A DNA stretch of 64,000 nt from Photorhabdus cinerea (GCF_011189575.1 NZ_PUJW01000003.1:62001-126000); one strand, 5' to 3'; shown: positions 9,150 to 18,222, counted from the first letter of the stretch. Notes: a model not told the origin generated them from the sequence alone. A program made the numbers and translations.

Positions 9150-9392
9150 ATGAACCAGACAAAATTGAGAATTTCCAGCTACGAAATTGACGATGCTATT
9201 CTGTCCCAACCTTCCGCAGACGACGATACTACCATTAGCATTCCTTGTAATTCTGACCGCGAACTTTGTATGCAGTTAGATGGATGGGATGAACATACCA
9301 GTATCCCCGCCTTATTAAACGACAAACAAATTCTGTTATACAGAAAACATTATGACAAACAAAAACACGCATGGGTGATGAGGGTAGTCTGA
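9150..9392 (+). CDS. yebV: YebV family small protein
   Basis: An 80-residue protein that aligns well with E. coli YebV: shared stretches are RISSYEIDD-like, TISIPCNSD, LCMQLDGWD, TSIPALLN and AWVMR. The function is unknown. AAGGAG just upstream of the ATG is a good ribosome-binding site. It is followed on the opposite strand by the SdsR sRNA gene. Confidence 0.88.
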   Translation: MNQTKLRISSYEIDDAILSQPSADDDTTISIPCNSDRELCMQLDGWDEHTSIPALLNDKQILLYRKHYDKQKHAWVMRVV

Positions 9393-9411
9393 TGTCCAAA
9401 AAATTTCTAAC

Positions 9412-9507
9412 AAAAAAAAGCCGAGTTGACTCCTCTACTCGGCCTAGGGAAAATGGCTCTTAAGAGCCGTGCGCTAAAAGTGTCATTGAGACGTAAAACA
9501 ACTTACA
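9412..9507 (-). ncRNA. sdsR: SdsR (RyeB) small RNA
   Basis: Read on the minus strand, this region contains the conserved SdsR core CTTTTAGCGCACGGCTCT, then an AAGAGCC partner that closes the first hairpin, then ATTTTCCCT, and then the terminator stem GCCGAGT/ACTCGGC with eight T. The 3' end at about 9412 is clear. The 5' end near 9507 is estimated from a sigma-S-like TACGCT at 9519-9514. SdsR is a conserved sigma-S-dependent sRNA of enterobacteria that represses, for example, porin and mismatch-repair mRNAs. In E. coli it also lies next to yebY, which starts 118 bp away here. Confidence 0.85.
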
Positions 9508-9629
9508 ACTTAAAGCGTAGCTGACATATTACGTTTAAACAACCTCTTGGACAATAAACGGCCAACATGGTGTTTATTAAGTCAAACATCACGATATGGC
9601 TTAGCTCAATGACATTATTTTTTATCGCA

Positions 9630-9971
9630 TTACTTTCTATCACATAGTGTTAAAGCTGCTCTCTGGAATGGTTCTATGCTCATTTTTTGATCCGGATTAT
9701 TACTGTCATCTAATAGAATAATATCCAGAGACTTAGCATTCACTTTCCCTTCCCTGACCATCTCTGTGGCTATATCATTCAATGGGTATTGCACCAGTGT
9801 GCTTGGATTAATCACAAACAAAGCCTTATTGGCTCTGCAATCCAGCATCACTTCTTCCCGAGTAAATGCCCATTTATCACCAAATTGCAGCTTACTCACC
9901 GTTTCAATAGGTGCAGCAATACCTTGAAAAGCCAGACAGAATAAAGAAAGTAATAAAAATAAACGTTTCAT
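9630..9971 (-). CDS. yebY: YebY family periplasmic protein
   Basis: 113 residues, the same length as E. coli YebY (DUF2511). Shared stretches are KWAFTREEVMLDC, NPSTLVQYPLNDIA and the C-terminal Cys. A signal peptide is visible (MKRLFLLLSLFCLAFQGIAA). Two conserved cysteines remain after cleavage. The start at 9971 gives the E. coli length; the longer frame upstream is not conserved. It follows copD and copC in the same orientation, the E. coli yobA-yebZ-yebY order, so a role in copper handling in the periplasm is inferred from context. Confidence 0.9.
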   Translation of the reverse strand: MKRLFLLLSLFCLAFQGIAAPIETVSKLQFGDKWAFTREEVMLDCRANKALFVINPSTLVQYPLNDIATEMVREGKVNAKSLDIILLDDSNNPDQKMSIEPFQRAALTLCDRK

Positions 9972-10131
9972 AATAGTTACCAATGTGTAGATATAAGGGC
10001 AAACGAAGCAAATTATCCTCACGTACTACGTGTGCGCTCCAGTTTCTGCACGTTATCCGTGTTCCACTATTTATTATCACCAATAAACTGCACCAATAAC
10101 ACCTACTAAAACAAGCTGCTAGTTAAAAAAA

Positions 10132-11025
10132 TCAAATCGGCTGATAAGTAGCAAAAACAGCAACACATAATAAAACCAACGCCCCAAAAATAATTTCAAT
10201 CCAACTATTTATAATCAGCAGTTGATAGCGACCAGGTTGCCTTAGTTTAGGAACCAAGATATAACGGTTAATCAATGCAAGCATCACCATAGCCGCTACC
10301 AGCGCTATCTTCAGCCATAGCATTGACTGATATTCAGTACCGCTATACTCCGGCCAATCAGGGAGCAAAATCAAGCTACTTATCATGCCTGTAACGATAA
10401 TAAGGATTACCGCGATATGGCCATAAGTGGAAAAACGCACCATAGAAATCATAACTTGCCTATCCAACCCTACAGCTAGTTCATTCCGTATACGCAAAAA
10501 TTGCAGGCATAACAAAAACGGCCATAATCCCCCAAACCAGTACCCAGCACTTAATAGGTGAATAACCTGATTAATCTGATGAAGGATACCCAACATGCCA
10601 TCATGTATTACCGCATGACCTATAAGAGCATGGCAAGACAGTAAAATGGTAGAGCTGATTAACATCAGAATATTTCTGGCTTTTTGGTTATTGATAAACA
10701 AGAACCCTGTAGTAACTACTGCAACCAATATTTGCCACTGCCAGATCTTGCCAAAGGTTGTTCCTAGTACTGCCAGCCAGATTTCTGGATTATAAGTATC
10801 CTGCCAGCCATCTCCCATTAGCCCCGCTTGTATCACCAACCAGCCAATTGCTGTTATTAATGCCACAACTGTATTGATAATTACCCCCAAACGGAGGCGG
10901 GCATCAATTAGGACAGAGAGGCGATCAGGAACCAACATAGCAGTAAATATGCTGAGACCAAACATCAACATAACTGCCACGAAATGAGTGAAGCGACAAA
11001 AGATATAAAGTGCCGCCAGAGACAT
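10132..11025 (-). CDS. copD: Copper homeostasis membrane protein CopD
   Basis: 297-residue polytopic inner-membrane protein of the CopD/PcoD family (E. coli YebZ), with about eight hydrophobic helices and conserved histidines in RFTHFVAVMLMFG, CHALIGHA and QINQVIHLLSAGYWFGGLWP. CopD proteins work with periplasmic CopC in copper uptake or tolerance. It begins 2 bp after the copC stop codon, so the pair is translationally coupled. Confidence 0.9.
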   Translation of the reverse strand: MSLAALYIFCRFTHFVAVMLMFGLSIFTAMLVPDRLSVLIDARLRLGVIINTVVALITAIGWLVIQAGLMGDGWQDTYNPEIWLAVLGTTFGKIWQWQILVAVVTTGFLFINNQKARNILMLISSTILLSCHALIGHAVIHDGMLGILHQINQVIHLLSAGYWFGGLWPFLLCLQFLRIRNELAVGLDRQVMISMVRFSTYGHIAVILIIVTGMISSLILLPDWPEYSGTEYQSMLWLKIALVAAMVMLALINRYILVPKLRQPGRYQLLIINSWIEIIFGALVLLCVAVFATYQPI

Positions 11026-11027
11026 AA

Positions 11028-11414
11028 TTATTTAACTGTAAAGCTATAGATGCCTTTAGTCTTATGCCCATCAACCGAAACTACGCTCCAGTCAACATCA
11101 TATTTACCTGCCACTAGCTTATCTTCGACAGGAAGGATAAGTTTTGTACTAGTTGCAGGATCAAGCCTCAATTGACCAGTTTTGATGGATTTATTTTCCG
11201 GGCCAGTCACTTTTACCTTACTGAAATTCAGTTCAATACCTTCTGAAAAGCTCAGAGTAATTACCTGTGGTGCATTTTCCACTGTGGTATCTTCTGCTGG
11301 AATTTGTTCTGTTAAATGCGCGTGAGCCAGAGCTTGCTGGCAAGACATACTGATAAACAAGACAACTAAAGCAGATAATTTCCGGCAAAAAGAACGAATT
11401 TCGCTGATAGTCAT
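11028..11414 (-). CDS. copC: Periplasmic copper-binding protein CopC
   Basis: 128 residues, CopC family (E. coli YobA). A signal peptide ends at about ALA-HAH, so the mature protein would begin with the Cu(II)-binding histidine of the family (H-A-H-L). The second conserved histidine site is in SVVSVDGHKTKG near the C-terminus, and the beta-sandwich pattern TLSFSEGIE is clear. It is the first gene of the copC-copD-yebY unit. Confidence 0.92.
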   Translation of the reverse strand: MTISEIRSFCRKLSALVVLFISMSCQQALAHAHLTEQIPAEDTTVENAPQVITLSFSEGIELNFSKVKVTGPENKSIKTGQLRLDPATSTKLILPVEDKLVAGKYDVDWSVVSVDGHKTKGIYSFTVK

Positions 11415-11609
11415 AAATAACCTCTTAATTTTCAGGTATATTCCTATAAATTAAGGCTATCTTATAACAAAGAAATTATTTTATCCGCGATAACTTACAA
11501 TAAGAATTTCGTCTTGTGAACTATCGCGCAAAAACAAAGGAAAACCGCGGCACTAGCCTTAAATACCTAAAGTCATTGCCAGCTACTGCGGTTAATTAAT
11601 TCCGTTCAT

Positions 11610-12113
11610 TCAGATAGGGTTGGCAGTGGCCAGACCTTTCAGATCCTTATCCAACAGGAAGAGCGCCTTACCATCCTCACCAACCATCTCCAGTTTATCA
11701 AGAATAGACTTGAACAATTTCTCTTCTTCATGCTGCTCTGCTACATACCATTGCAGGAAGTTAAAAGTAGAATAATCCTGCGTTGTTATCGCCAGATGAG
11801 CGAGTTTATTAATTTCATTAGTAATAAATTTCTCGTGTTCGTAGGTTTTATTAAGTACATGAGACACGGATTCATAGTCTGCCGAAGGCGCATCAATCCG
11901 CCCTAAACGTGGCATCGTACCCGTATCACTCAGATAATCAAATAAGCGATGCATATGCTGCATTTCTTCTTGAGAATGCGACTTAAAAAATGCAGCGGCG
12001 CCAGCTAATCCTTTATCACAGCACCATGCACTCATTTGTAGATATAAATTCGCAGAATAGAACTCCAAATTCATCTGCTCACTTAATTTATTAACCATTT
12101 CTTGATTTAACAT
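11610..12113 (-). CDS. ftnA: Bacterial non-heme ferritin FtnA
   Basis: 167-residue ferritin subunit. The 24-mer shell stores iron in the cytosol. Ferroxidase-site residues are recognisable: Glu in MNLEFYSANLY, the pair in SQEEMQHMHRLFDYL, and Glu/Gln in KTYEHEKFITNEI and WYVAEQHEEEKLF. The start at 12113 (MLNQEMVNKL) matches E. coli FtnA and has CAGGAG upstream. The upstream region carries three Fur-like boxes. E. coli ftnA is positively controlled by Fur binding at tandem upstream sites, so iron-dependent induction is likely here too. Confidence 0.93.
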   Translation of the reverse strand: MLNQEMVNKLSEQMNLEFYSANLYLQMSAWCCDKGLAGAAAFFKSHSQEEMQHMHRLFDYLSDTGTMPRLGRIDAPSADYESVSHVLNKTYEHEKFITNEINKLAHLAITTQDYSTFNFLQWYVAEQHEEEKLFKSILDKLEMVGEDGKALFLLDKDLKGLATANPI

Positions 12114-12441
12114 AATAAATACTCCTGTCATTAATTTACCTGTATTATGCCAATTAAATTGAAATAAAAAAACCCAACAAACAAAAATAAATCATAAAAA
12201 TATATCATACTGAAATATAACAATATTTTCAATAAAACCAAATGGAAATGAATCTCATTTAATATATTTAAATGAAAATGAATTTTATTTTCAAAATAAC
12301 CTTATCAAATAAATTCTTATATTTAATGATAATGAATATTATTTATATTTATAAAATTATCGATTCAGTTCTTGCCAAAAAAACCAGTCTGGATTAGCTT
12401 TATCATTTTATGAATTAGAATTTTAATTCAGGGAGAGACTC
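12114..12441. promoter_or_regulatory. ftnA-holE divergent control region with three Fur-like boxes
   Basis: This very AT-rich region has three sites resembling the 19 bp Fur consensus: 12244-12262 (about 11/19), 12274-12292 (about 13/19) and 12328-12346 (about 13/19, beginning GATAATGA). Spacing is 30 and 54 bp. Counts were made by hand. In E. coli, Fur activates ftnA from a set of tandem upstream sites, a similar layout. Confidence 0.6.
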
Positions 12442-12672
12442 ATGGGACATAATCTGGCTGAACTTTCTACAGAAAATATGGATAAAATCAATGTTGATCT
12501 GGCAGCATCTGGTGTGGCTTTTAAGGAACGTTACAATATGCCAGTACTTCCTGATACAGTTGAGCAGGGACAACCCACATACCTTCGAGAATATTTTCAA
12601 CAACGCTTAGTGCATTATCGTCAATTATCCAAACAATTTTCCCGCTTACCCTACGACCCAAAAAATCGCTAG
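12442..12672 (+). CDS. holE: DNA polymerase III theta subunit HolE
   Basis: 76 residues, as in E. coli HolE. Conserved stretches: LAELSTENMDKINVDLAASGVAFKERYNMPV (first half) and RLPYDP at the C-terminus. Theta binds and stabilises the epsilon proofreading subunit in the DNA polymerase III core. GGGAGAG lies just upstream of the ATG. A hairpin follows the stop codon. Confidence 0.93.
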   Translation: MGHNLAELSTENMDKINVDLAASGVAFKERYNMPVLPDTVEQGQPTYLREYFQQRLVHYRQLSKQFSRLPYDPKNR

Positions 12673-12691
12673 CCATCCAGCAAGAATTAAT

Positions 12692-12713
12692 AACCACCGG
12701 ATAACCGGTGGTT
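12692..12713. terminator. Hairpin between convergent holE and pip
   Basis: Nine-bp perfect stem AACCACCGG / CCGGTGGTT with a 4 nt loop in the 49 bp between two convergent stop codons. No strong T-run. Confidence 0.6.
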
Positions 12714-12721
12714 ATATCAGA

Positions 12722-13675
12722 TTACTGCTCGGCAAACTTATCCGTTGCACTAATAAGTTGATGTAAAATACCCGGCTCATCAAATGAATGTCCAGCTCCT
12801 TCAATGATGTGTAATTCTGCTTCTGGCCATGCCTGCGCTAGATCCCAAGCATTTTGCACTCGACAGGCCATATCATATCGGCCATGAATAATAACTGCCG
12901 GAATATTCCTTATAGCGTCAATATTATTTAACAGTTGCTGCTGCTCATTCATAAAACCCTCATTAATAAAATAATGATTTTCAATTCGGGCAAATGCCAA
13001 GGCAAACTCATCTTCTGTAAAAGACTCCACACTATCCGAAGGAAGCAATGTTACCGTCTCTCCTTCCCACAAGCTCCAGAGGCGAGCAGCTTCTAATTGA
13101 ATTTGACGATCATCACTAGTCAATCGTTTGTTATATGCACCAATAACATCCTTTCGTTCTTCCTCCGATAAAATAGAGACAGTTCGTTGCCATTTATCCG
13201 GGAAGAAATTAGAAGCGCCATCCTGATAATACCAATGTAACTCTTGTGGCCTTAGCAGGAAAATCCCCCGAAGAATCAGTTCAGAAACTCGCTGAGGATG
13301 AACCTGTGCGTAAACCAGAGATAAAGTTGAACCCCATGAGCCGCCAAATACCAGCCATTTTTCTACCCCCATCAATTGACGTAAACGCTCAATATCTTCA
13401 ACCAAATGCCAGGTAGTGTTATTTTCCAGGCTGGCATGAGGTTTTGAACGCCCACAACCACGCTGATCAAACAGCATGACATGATATTTCTTAAGATCAA
13501 ATAGTCGGCGGTGGTAAGAAGCAATACCACCGCCAGGCCCGCCATGAATAAATACGGCGGGCTTACCCTCAGGATTACCACATAATTCCCAATAGATTTG
13601 GTGACCATCACCTGTGTCCAAATAACCAGAACGGTAAGCTTCACAGGCCGGATATAACTTTCTCAATTCTGACAT
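12722..13675 (-). CDS. pip: Proline iminopeptidase (S33 family)
   Basis: 317-residue alpha/beta-hydrolase that removes N-terminal proline from peptides. It closely resembles Serratia marcescens Pip. Oxyanion motif HGGPGGG near residue 45; nucleophile elbow GGSWGS (Ser about residue 112); catalytic Asp in HGRYDMAC; His in EGAGHSFDEPG. The start at 13675 (MSELRKLYP) has AAGGAG six nt upstream. A 16 bp palindrome and an ERIC element lie just upstream of the gene. Confidence 0.93.
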   Translation of the reverse strand: MSELRKLYPACEAYRSGYLDTGDGHQIYWELCGNPEGKPAVFIHGGPGGGIASYHRRLFDLKKYHVMLFDQRGCGRSKPHASLENNTTWHLVEDIERLRQLMGVEKWLVFGGSWGSTLSLVYAQVHPQRVSELILRGIFLLRPQELHWYYQDGASNFFPDKWQRTVSILSEEERKDVIGAYNKRLTSDDRQIQLEAARLWSLWEGETVTLLPSDSVESFTEDEFALAFARIENHYFINEGFMNEQQQLLNNIDAIRNIPAVIIHGRYDMACRVQNAWDLAQAWPEAELHIIEGAGHSFDEPGILHQLISATDKFAEQ

Positions 13676-13695
13676 AACATCTCCTTTACTGGTTA

Positions 13696-13711
13696 ACACC
13701 AGATCTGGTGT
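13696..13711. promoter_or_regulatory. 16 bp perfect palindrome upstream of pip
   Basis: ACACCAGATCTGGTGT lies 21 bp upstream of the pip start codon. A perfect palindrome of this size at a start site could be an operator, but no regulator is known from the sequence. Confidence 0.35.
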
Positions 13712-13732
13712 CCATCTGATGACGGTTAGAGA

Positions 13733-13859
13733 TATACCCGTTATCTTTCAAGTTGCCTCTTTGTTGGCTGCACTCGCTCCCTCCGGTCACATAGTTAGCT
13801 GTGCTCCCGGGGATTTGCTCCCTTGCCGTCGCGATGCATCTTAAAACCCATAAGGTATA
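13733..13859 (-). repeat. ERIC element (127 bp), copy 1
   Basis: Exactly 127 bp bounded by TATACCC and GGTATA. In the reverse orientation it contains the ERIC core GGGGATTTGCTCCC-type block and the CACATAG/CTAACT palindrome centre; the same element recurs at 24.8, 50.7 and 60.1 kb. It lies between yebF and pip. Confidence 0.9.
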
Positions 13860-13873
13860 ACTATCAGAAAATG

Positions 13874-14248
13874 TTATTTCAGTTCGCTATAGCTAATTGT
13901 ATTTTGCTGACAATCAACGATAACCTTGTAATCTTTGTCACGCTTAGAACCACGAACAGTAAGTGGAACTTTTAACACCTCTTTATCACCCGTGATATTT
14001 TCTGCATTTACCCACGCCACCGGTGTAGAAGTTCCCAACTGTTTTCTATCTTCTGACCAGCGGTTAATACGGTTTTGCAGAAAATCTCGCTTTACCTGAG
14101 CAGCAATCTGCGATTTGGTTAAATTATTGCAGGAAACAAATTTATCAACACGTTTGCTCTCTGACACAGCAAATACGGCAAATGAAACCGTAAACAAAAG
14201 CGCAGCACCTGATAAGCCAACTCTGTTAATGATATGACATGCTTTCAT
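13874..14248 (-). CDS. yebF: Secreted protein YebF family
   Basis: 124 residues with an N-terminal signal peptide and a mature region matching E. coli YebF: SQIAAQVKRDFLQNRINRW, PVAWVNAENITGDKE and PLTVRG. Two cysteines (in VSCNNLTK and VDCQQN) correspond to the YebF disulfide. E. coli YebF is exported to the medium. Its native role is unclear. The gene stands alone between an ERIC element and yoaH. Confidence 0.88.
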   Translation of the reverse strand: MKACHIINRVGLSGAALLFTVSFAVFAVSESKRVDKFVSCNNLTKSQIAAQVKRDFLQNRINRWSEDRKQLGTSTPVAWVNAENITGDKEVLKVPLTVRGSKRDKDYKVIVDCQQNTISYSELK

Positions 14249-14361
14249 ACTACCTCCTGTTAATATCTCAAAATAAGAGATTAAATATGGAGCTAACCTA
14301 ACATGTCAGGTAAAAAAAATGTGTGATTATTGTTAAATAAATAATTTAATTATGTTCATTT

Positions 14362-14535
14362 TTAATCATCAAACACTACATTAACCTGCTCTTGACCTCT
14401 ATGCTTATCGCGAAGCTCCTGGGCAACCAGCGCAATGGCTTCCCCACTGCTCATTCCTTCAGCCATCAATTGCTGAATTTTTTCCACTGCTAGTTGCTGT
14501 TCTTGGTGAGATAATGTTGGCATACCTGAAAACAC
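14362..14535 (-). CDS. yoaH: YoaH (UPF0181) small protein
   Basis: 57 residues starting at GTG 14535. It aligns with E. coli YoaH from its first residues (F-S-G-M-P-T-L against F-A-G-L-P-S-L) and through QQLAVEKIQQLMAEGMSSGEAIALVAQELR. GAGG lies eight nt upstream of the GTG. The longer upstream frame is not conserved. Function unknown. It is divergent from pabB, as in E. coli. Confidence 0.88.
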   Translation of the reverse strand: MFSGMPTLSHQEQQLAVEKIQQLMAEGMSSGEAIALVAQELRDKHRGQEQVNVVFDD

Positions 14536-14677
14536 GAGAATAACCTCAATAAATTGATCGACGACCAAGAGTATAGCGATTTTTAACTCAGGTAAGGAGT
14601 GGATTTCTATGTTAACCTCTGGCGATTAAAATTAATGACAACTTTCTGCGTTGCTATTGTTAAAACCAACACCACAA

Positions 14678-16048
14678 ATGAATACTTCATTGCAAAAACG
14701 ACAATTACCTTATCAATCAGATGCCGCCATCAACTATTTCGCGCCGATTTCAAACCAGCCTTGGGCAATGCTGCTCCATTCTGGCTCTGCAAACCATTCC
14801 CATAATCGGTTTGATATTCTGGTTGCAGAACCACTGATCACACTCCTTAGTCAGGATAAATCAACCGAAATAAAGAAGCATGGCACTACCTCTATTACTG
14901 AGGAAGATCCCTTTTACCTGCTAAAAAAACAGCTAGAAAATTTAAATATCACCGCAAAATTTAATCCTGATTTGCCATTTCAGGGCGGTGCATTAGGTTT
15001 ATGGGGATATGACCTTGGACGTTGTATTGAGGAATTACCGTCACAAGCTAAAAATGAGCTGTCATTTCCAGATATGGCAATAGGTATTTATGACTGGGCT
15101 TTGATTGTCGATCATCACAAAAAAAAAGTGACTCTATTAAGTCACAATGACGCTGATGCGCGTCTAAACTGGCTTATATCCCACGGAAACTCGCCAGAAA
15201 CAGCCTTTACGCTGACCAGCGAGTGGCAGTCAAATATGAGTGCTGAGCAATATAATGAGAAAATCCGTCACATTCATGACTATCTGTTAAATGGTGATTG
15301 TTATCAAGTTAATCTGTCACAACGATTTTGCGCTGACTATCGGGGAAATGAATGGCAGGCATTCGTGAAACTTAATGAGAGTAATCGTGCACCTTTTTCT
15401 GCCTTTATCCGTTTACCAGAAAACAGCGTGATCAGCGTTTCTCCTGAACGTTTCTTACTCCTGGAAAATAAACAAATTCAAACTCGCCCTATCAAAGGCA
15501 CATTACCGCGCTTGAATCAGGCTGAAAAGGATACATTACAGGCTGAAAAACTAGCAACATCGAAAAAAGACCGAGCCGAAAACCTGATGATCGTCGATTT
15601 GTTGCGTAACGATATTGGTCGGGTCGCCACACCGGGTTCAGTTAAAGTTCCTGAACTATTTGTGGTTGAACAATTCCCTGCCGTTCATCATCTGGTCAGC
15701 ACAATTACCGCAACACTACCCAATGAACAGCATGCCATAGATTTATTACGAGCCTGTTTTCCCGGTGGTTCTATCACTGGTGCCCCGAAAATCAGGGCAA
15801 TGGAAATAATAGAAGAATTAGAGCCTCACCGCCGACATGGATATTGTGGTTCAATTGGCTATATTAGTTTCTGTGGCACAATGGATAGCAATATCACTAT
15901 TCGTACCCTATTGACCGAGAAAGGAAAAATATATTGTTGGGCGGGTGGCGGAATTGTTGCAGATAGTATTGCTGAAAAAGAGTACCAGGAAACATTTGAT
16001 AAATTGAATCGTATTTTGCCACAACTAGGGAAAATAAAATCGATATGA
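14678..16048 (+). CDS. pabB: Aminodeoxychorismate synthase component I
   Basis: 456-residue chorismate-binding enzyme. With the glutaminase PabA it makes 4-amino-4-deoxychorismate for p-aminobenzoate and folate synthesis. N-terminal motif PWAMLLHSG and FDILVAEP match E. coli; the catalytic half contains QTRPIKGTLPR (the Lys typical of PabB), KDRAENLMIVDLLRNDIGR, FPGGSITGAPK and AGGGIVADS. ATG 14678 was chosen by alignment; its ribosome-binding site is weak and a TTG start at 14651 is possible. The stop overlaps the nudL start by 4 bp (ATGA). Confidence 0.93.
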   Translation: MNTSLQKRQLPYQSDAAINYFAPISNQPWAMLLHSGSANHSHNRFDILVAEPLITLLSQDKSTEIKKHGTTSITEEDPFYLLKKQLENLNITAKFNPDLPFQGGALGLWGYDLGRCIEELPSQAKNELSFPDMAIGIYDWALIVDHHKKKVTLLSHNDADARLNWLISHGNSPETAFTLTSEWQSNMSAEQYNEKIRHIHDYLLNGDCYQVNLSQRFCADYRGNEWQAFVKLNESNRAPFSAFIRLPENSVISVSPERFLLLENKQIQTRPIKGTLPRLNQAEKDTLQAEKLATSKKDRAENLMIVDLLRNDIGRVATPGSVKVPELFVVEQFPAVHHLVSTITATLPNEQHAIDLLRACFPGGSITGAPKIRAMEIIEELEPHRRHGYCGSIGYISFCGTMDSNITIRTLLTEKGKIYCWAGGGIVADSIAEKEYQETFDKLNRILPQLGKIKSI

Positions 16049-16608
16049 TGCTACTATCTAATTTCATTAACAGATTTCAGTTACAACTTCCATCACATCC
16101 TAAACGGCCTTCAAATAACCGCCGCCATGCGGCGGTATTATTACCGATCATCAGCAAGCCGAGACCAACACTATTACTGACCCAACGCTCAATCACTTTA
16201 CGATCACATGCCGGTCAAGTAGCTTTTCCAGGTGGTGCTGTTGATCCTGAAGATAAATCAATAATCGCCACAGCACTACGGGAAGCAGAAGAAGAAGTTA
16301 ACATACCTCATCAGAAAGTTCAGGTTCTGGGGAAACTCCCCCCTTTAGACAGCATTAGCGGCTATCTAGTCACCCCGATTGTCGGATTACTCCCCCCCGG
16401 ACTGCCTTTCCATAACAATCCGGCAGAAGTTTCCAATATATTCGAAGTTCCTCTATCTGATGCACTTTCACTGTCGAATTACCATCATCTTGATGTTAGC
16501 CGCCGTGGTCAGCAACATCGTATCTATTTTTATTGGTATCAAGGACAACTCATTTGGGGCTTGACAGCGGCAATAATTCATCAATTAGCTCAACAGATTC
16601 AAGTTTGA
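16045..16608 (+). CDS. nudL: CoA pyrophosphatase NudL (Nudix)
   Basis: 187-residue Nudix hydrolase (E. coli NudL/YeaB family) expected to cleave CoA-type substrates into phosphopantetheine and 3',5'-ADP. The Nudix box is FPGGAVDPED then ATALREAEEEVNI. The preceding UPF0035-type motif LLTQRSITLRSHAGQVAFPGG is also present. Translationally coupled to pabB through an ATGA overlap, as in the E. coli pabB-nudL-sdaA order. Confidence 0.92.
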   Translation: MMLLSNFINRFQLQLPSHPKRPSNNRRHAAVLLPIISKPRPTLLLTQRSITLRSHAGQVAFPGGAVDPEDKSIIATALREAEEEVNIPHQKVQVLGKLPPLDSISGYLVTPIVGLLPPGLPFHNNPAEVSNIFEVPLSDALSLSNYHHLDVSRRGQQHRIYFYWYQGQLIWGLTAAIIHQLAQQIQV

Positions 16609-16778
16609 TCTGTATCATTAGAAATAATCAATTTGTGTGTTTTTCATCCATCTTTGTCACTGTTGCTATCATAATTCAAAAAAAGCTGTAAACTCCCTTA
16701 TCAACACTACTAAATCACAGTAAAGTAGCGTGCCTCAATATATATAACTATATCTCTATCTTTTTTAAGGAGTCTGGC

Positions 16779-18143
16779 GTGATTAGCGTTTTCGACATGT
16801 TTAAGGTCGGTATCGGCCCATCTAGCTCTCATACGGTTGGCCCGATGAAAGCCGGCAAACAGTTTGTCGACGATCTGGTAAACCAGGGATTAATGCCTTC
16901 TATCACGCGTGTAGCCGTTGATGTTTACGGCTCACTCTCATTAACCGGTAAGGGTCACCATACGGATATCGCCATTATCATGGGCCTGGCAGGCAACTTG
17001 CCAGCAACTGTTGATATTGATTCGATCCCCGGTTTTATTCGTGATGTAGAGCAAACTCAGCGTATTAAGCTGGCCAATGGTTTACATGAAGTCGATTTCC
17101 CACACGACAGCGGCATGGTTTTCCGTAGTGATAACCTATCGCTACATGAAAACGGTATGCAAATTCATGCATTCGCTGGTGACAAAAAAGTTTATAGCAA
17201 AACCTACTACTCAATTGGTGGTGGTTTTATTGTTGACGAAGAACATTTTGGTAAGCCATCTCAGGATACCAAACCTGTTTCATATCCATACAGCTCAGCA
17301 AAAGAATTACTGATGAATTGTAATAAAACCGGGCTGTCAGTCTCCGGTTTAATGATGAAAAACGAATTGGATCTCCACAGCCAGGAAGAGATTTATGCCT
17401 ATTTTGCTGATGTTTGGGATACCATGCAGGCTTGTATTGAGCGTGGCCTGAACACAGAAGGCGTTCTGCCTGGCCCATTGCGTGTACCACGCCGGGCAGC
17501 AGCACTACACCGTATGCTGACTGCATCAAATAATCTGTCTAATGATCCAATGAATGTCGTAGATTTGATAAACATGTTTGCATTAGCAGTCAACGAAGAA
17601 AATGCTGCGGGTGGACGTGTTGTTACAGCACCAACCAATGGTGCTTGTGGAATTGTTCCCGCCGTACTTGCTTACTACAACCATTGCATTGAACCTGTAA
17701 CACCAGAGCTGTACATCCGCTATTTCCTGGCCTCTGGTGCTATCGGTATTCTGTATAAAATGAATGCCTCTATTTCTGGCGCTGAAGTTGGTTGTCAGGG
17801 CGAAGTGGGGGTTGCTTGCTCAATGGCAGCAGCAGGTCTTACTGAATTACTCGGCGGTAGTGCTGAACAGGTTTGCATTGCGGCTGAAATCGGCATGGAA
17901 CATAACCTTGGTCTTACTTGTGACCCGGTAGCAGGCCAAGTACAAGTTCCCTGTATTGAGCGAAATGCAATTGCTTCGGTAAAAGCAATCAACGCTGCAC
18001 GTATGGCTCTGCGCCGTACCAGTGAACCACGTGTTTCTCTCGATAAGGTTATTGAAACCATGTATGAAACAGGTAAAGACATGAACGCTAAATATCGTGA
18101 AACATCCCGAGGCGGTTTGGCGATTAAAGTTCAGTGTGATTAA
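16779..18143 (+). CDS. sdaA: L-serine ammonia-lyase (iron-sulfur dependent) SdaA
   Basis: 454 residues, GTG start (as in E. coli) with AAGGAG eight nt upstream. It converts L-serine to pyruvate and ammonia in the cytosol. Sequence marks are GPSSSHTVGPM near the N-terminus, GGRVVTAPTNGACGIVPA, the 4Fe-4S cysteines in GAEVGCQGEVGVACSMA and GLTCDPVAGQVQVPCIERN, and the C-terminal KYRETSRGGLA. A terminator follows, separating it from manXYZ. Confidence 0.95.
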   Translation: MISVFDMFKVGIGPSSSHTVGPMKAGKQFVDDLVNQGLMPSITRVAVDVYGSLSLTGKGHHTDIAIIMGLAGNLPATVDIDSIPGFIRDVEQTQRIKLANGLHEVDFPHDSGMVFRSDNLSLHENGMQIHAFAGDKKVYSKTYYSIGGGFIVDEEHFGKPSQDTKPVSYPYSSAKELLMNCNKTGLSVSGLMMKNELDLHSQEEIYAYFADVWDTMQACIERGLNTEGVLPGPLRVPRRAAALHRMLTASNNLSNDPMNVVDLINMFALAVNEENAAGGRVVTAPTNGACGIVPAVLAYYNHCIEPVTPELYIRYFLASGAIGILYKMNASISGAEVGCQGEVGVACSMAAAGLTELLGGSAEQVCIAAEIGMEHNLGLTCDPVAGQVQVPCIERNAIASVKAINAARMALRRTSEPRVSLDKVIETMYETGKDMNAKYRETSRGGLAIKVQCD

Positions 18144-18192
18144 TCAAATAAGTAACCCGCTTTTTTAAGCAGCAAATCCTTCCTTAACGAAC

Positions 18193-18222
18193 ATATCCCT
18201 GCCTTATGGTCGGGATATTTTT
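18193..18222 (+). terminator. Rho-independent terminator of sdaA
   Basis: Stem ATATCCC (18193-18199) / GGGATAT (18212-18218) followed by a run of T. Confidence 0.85.
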
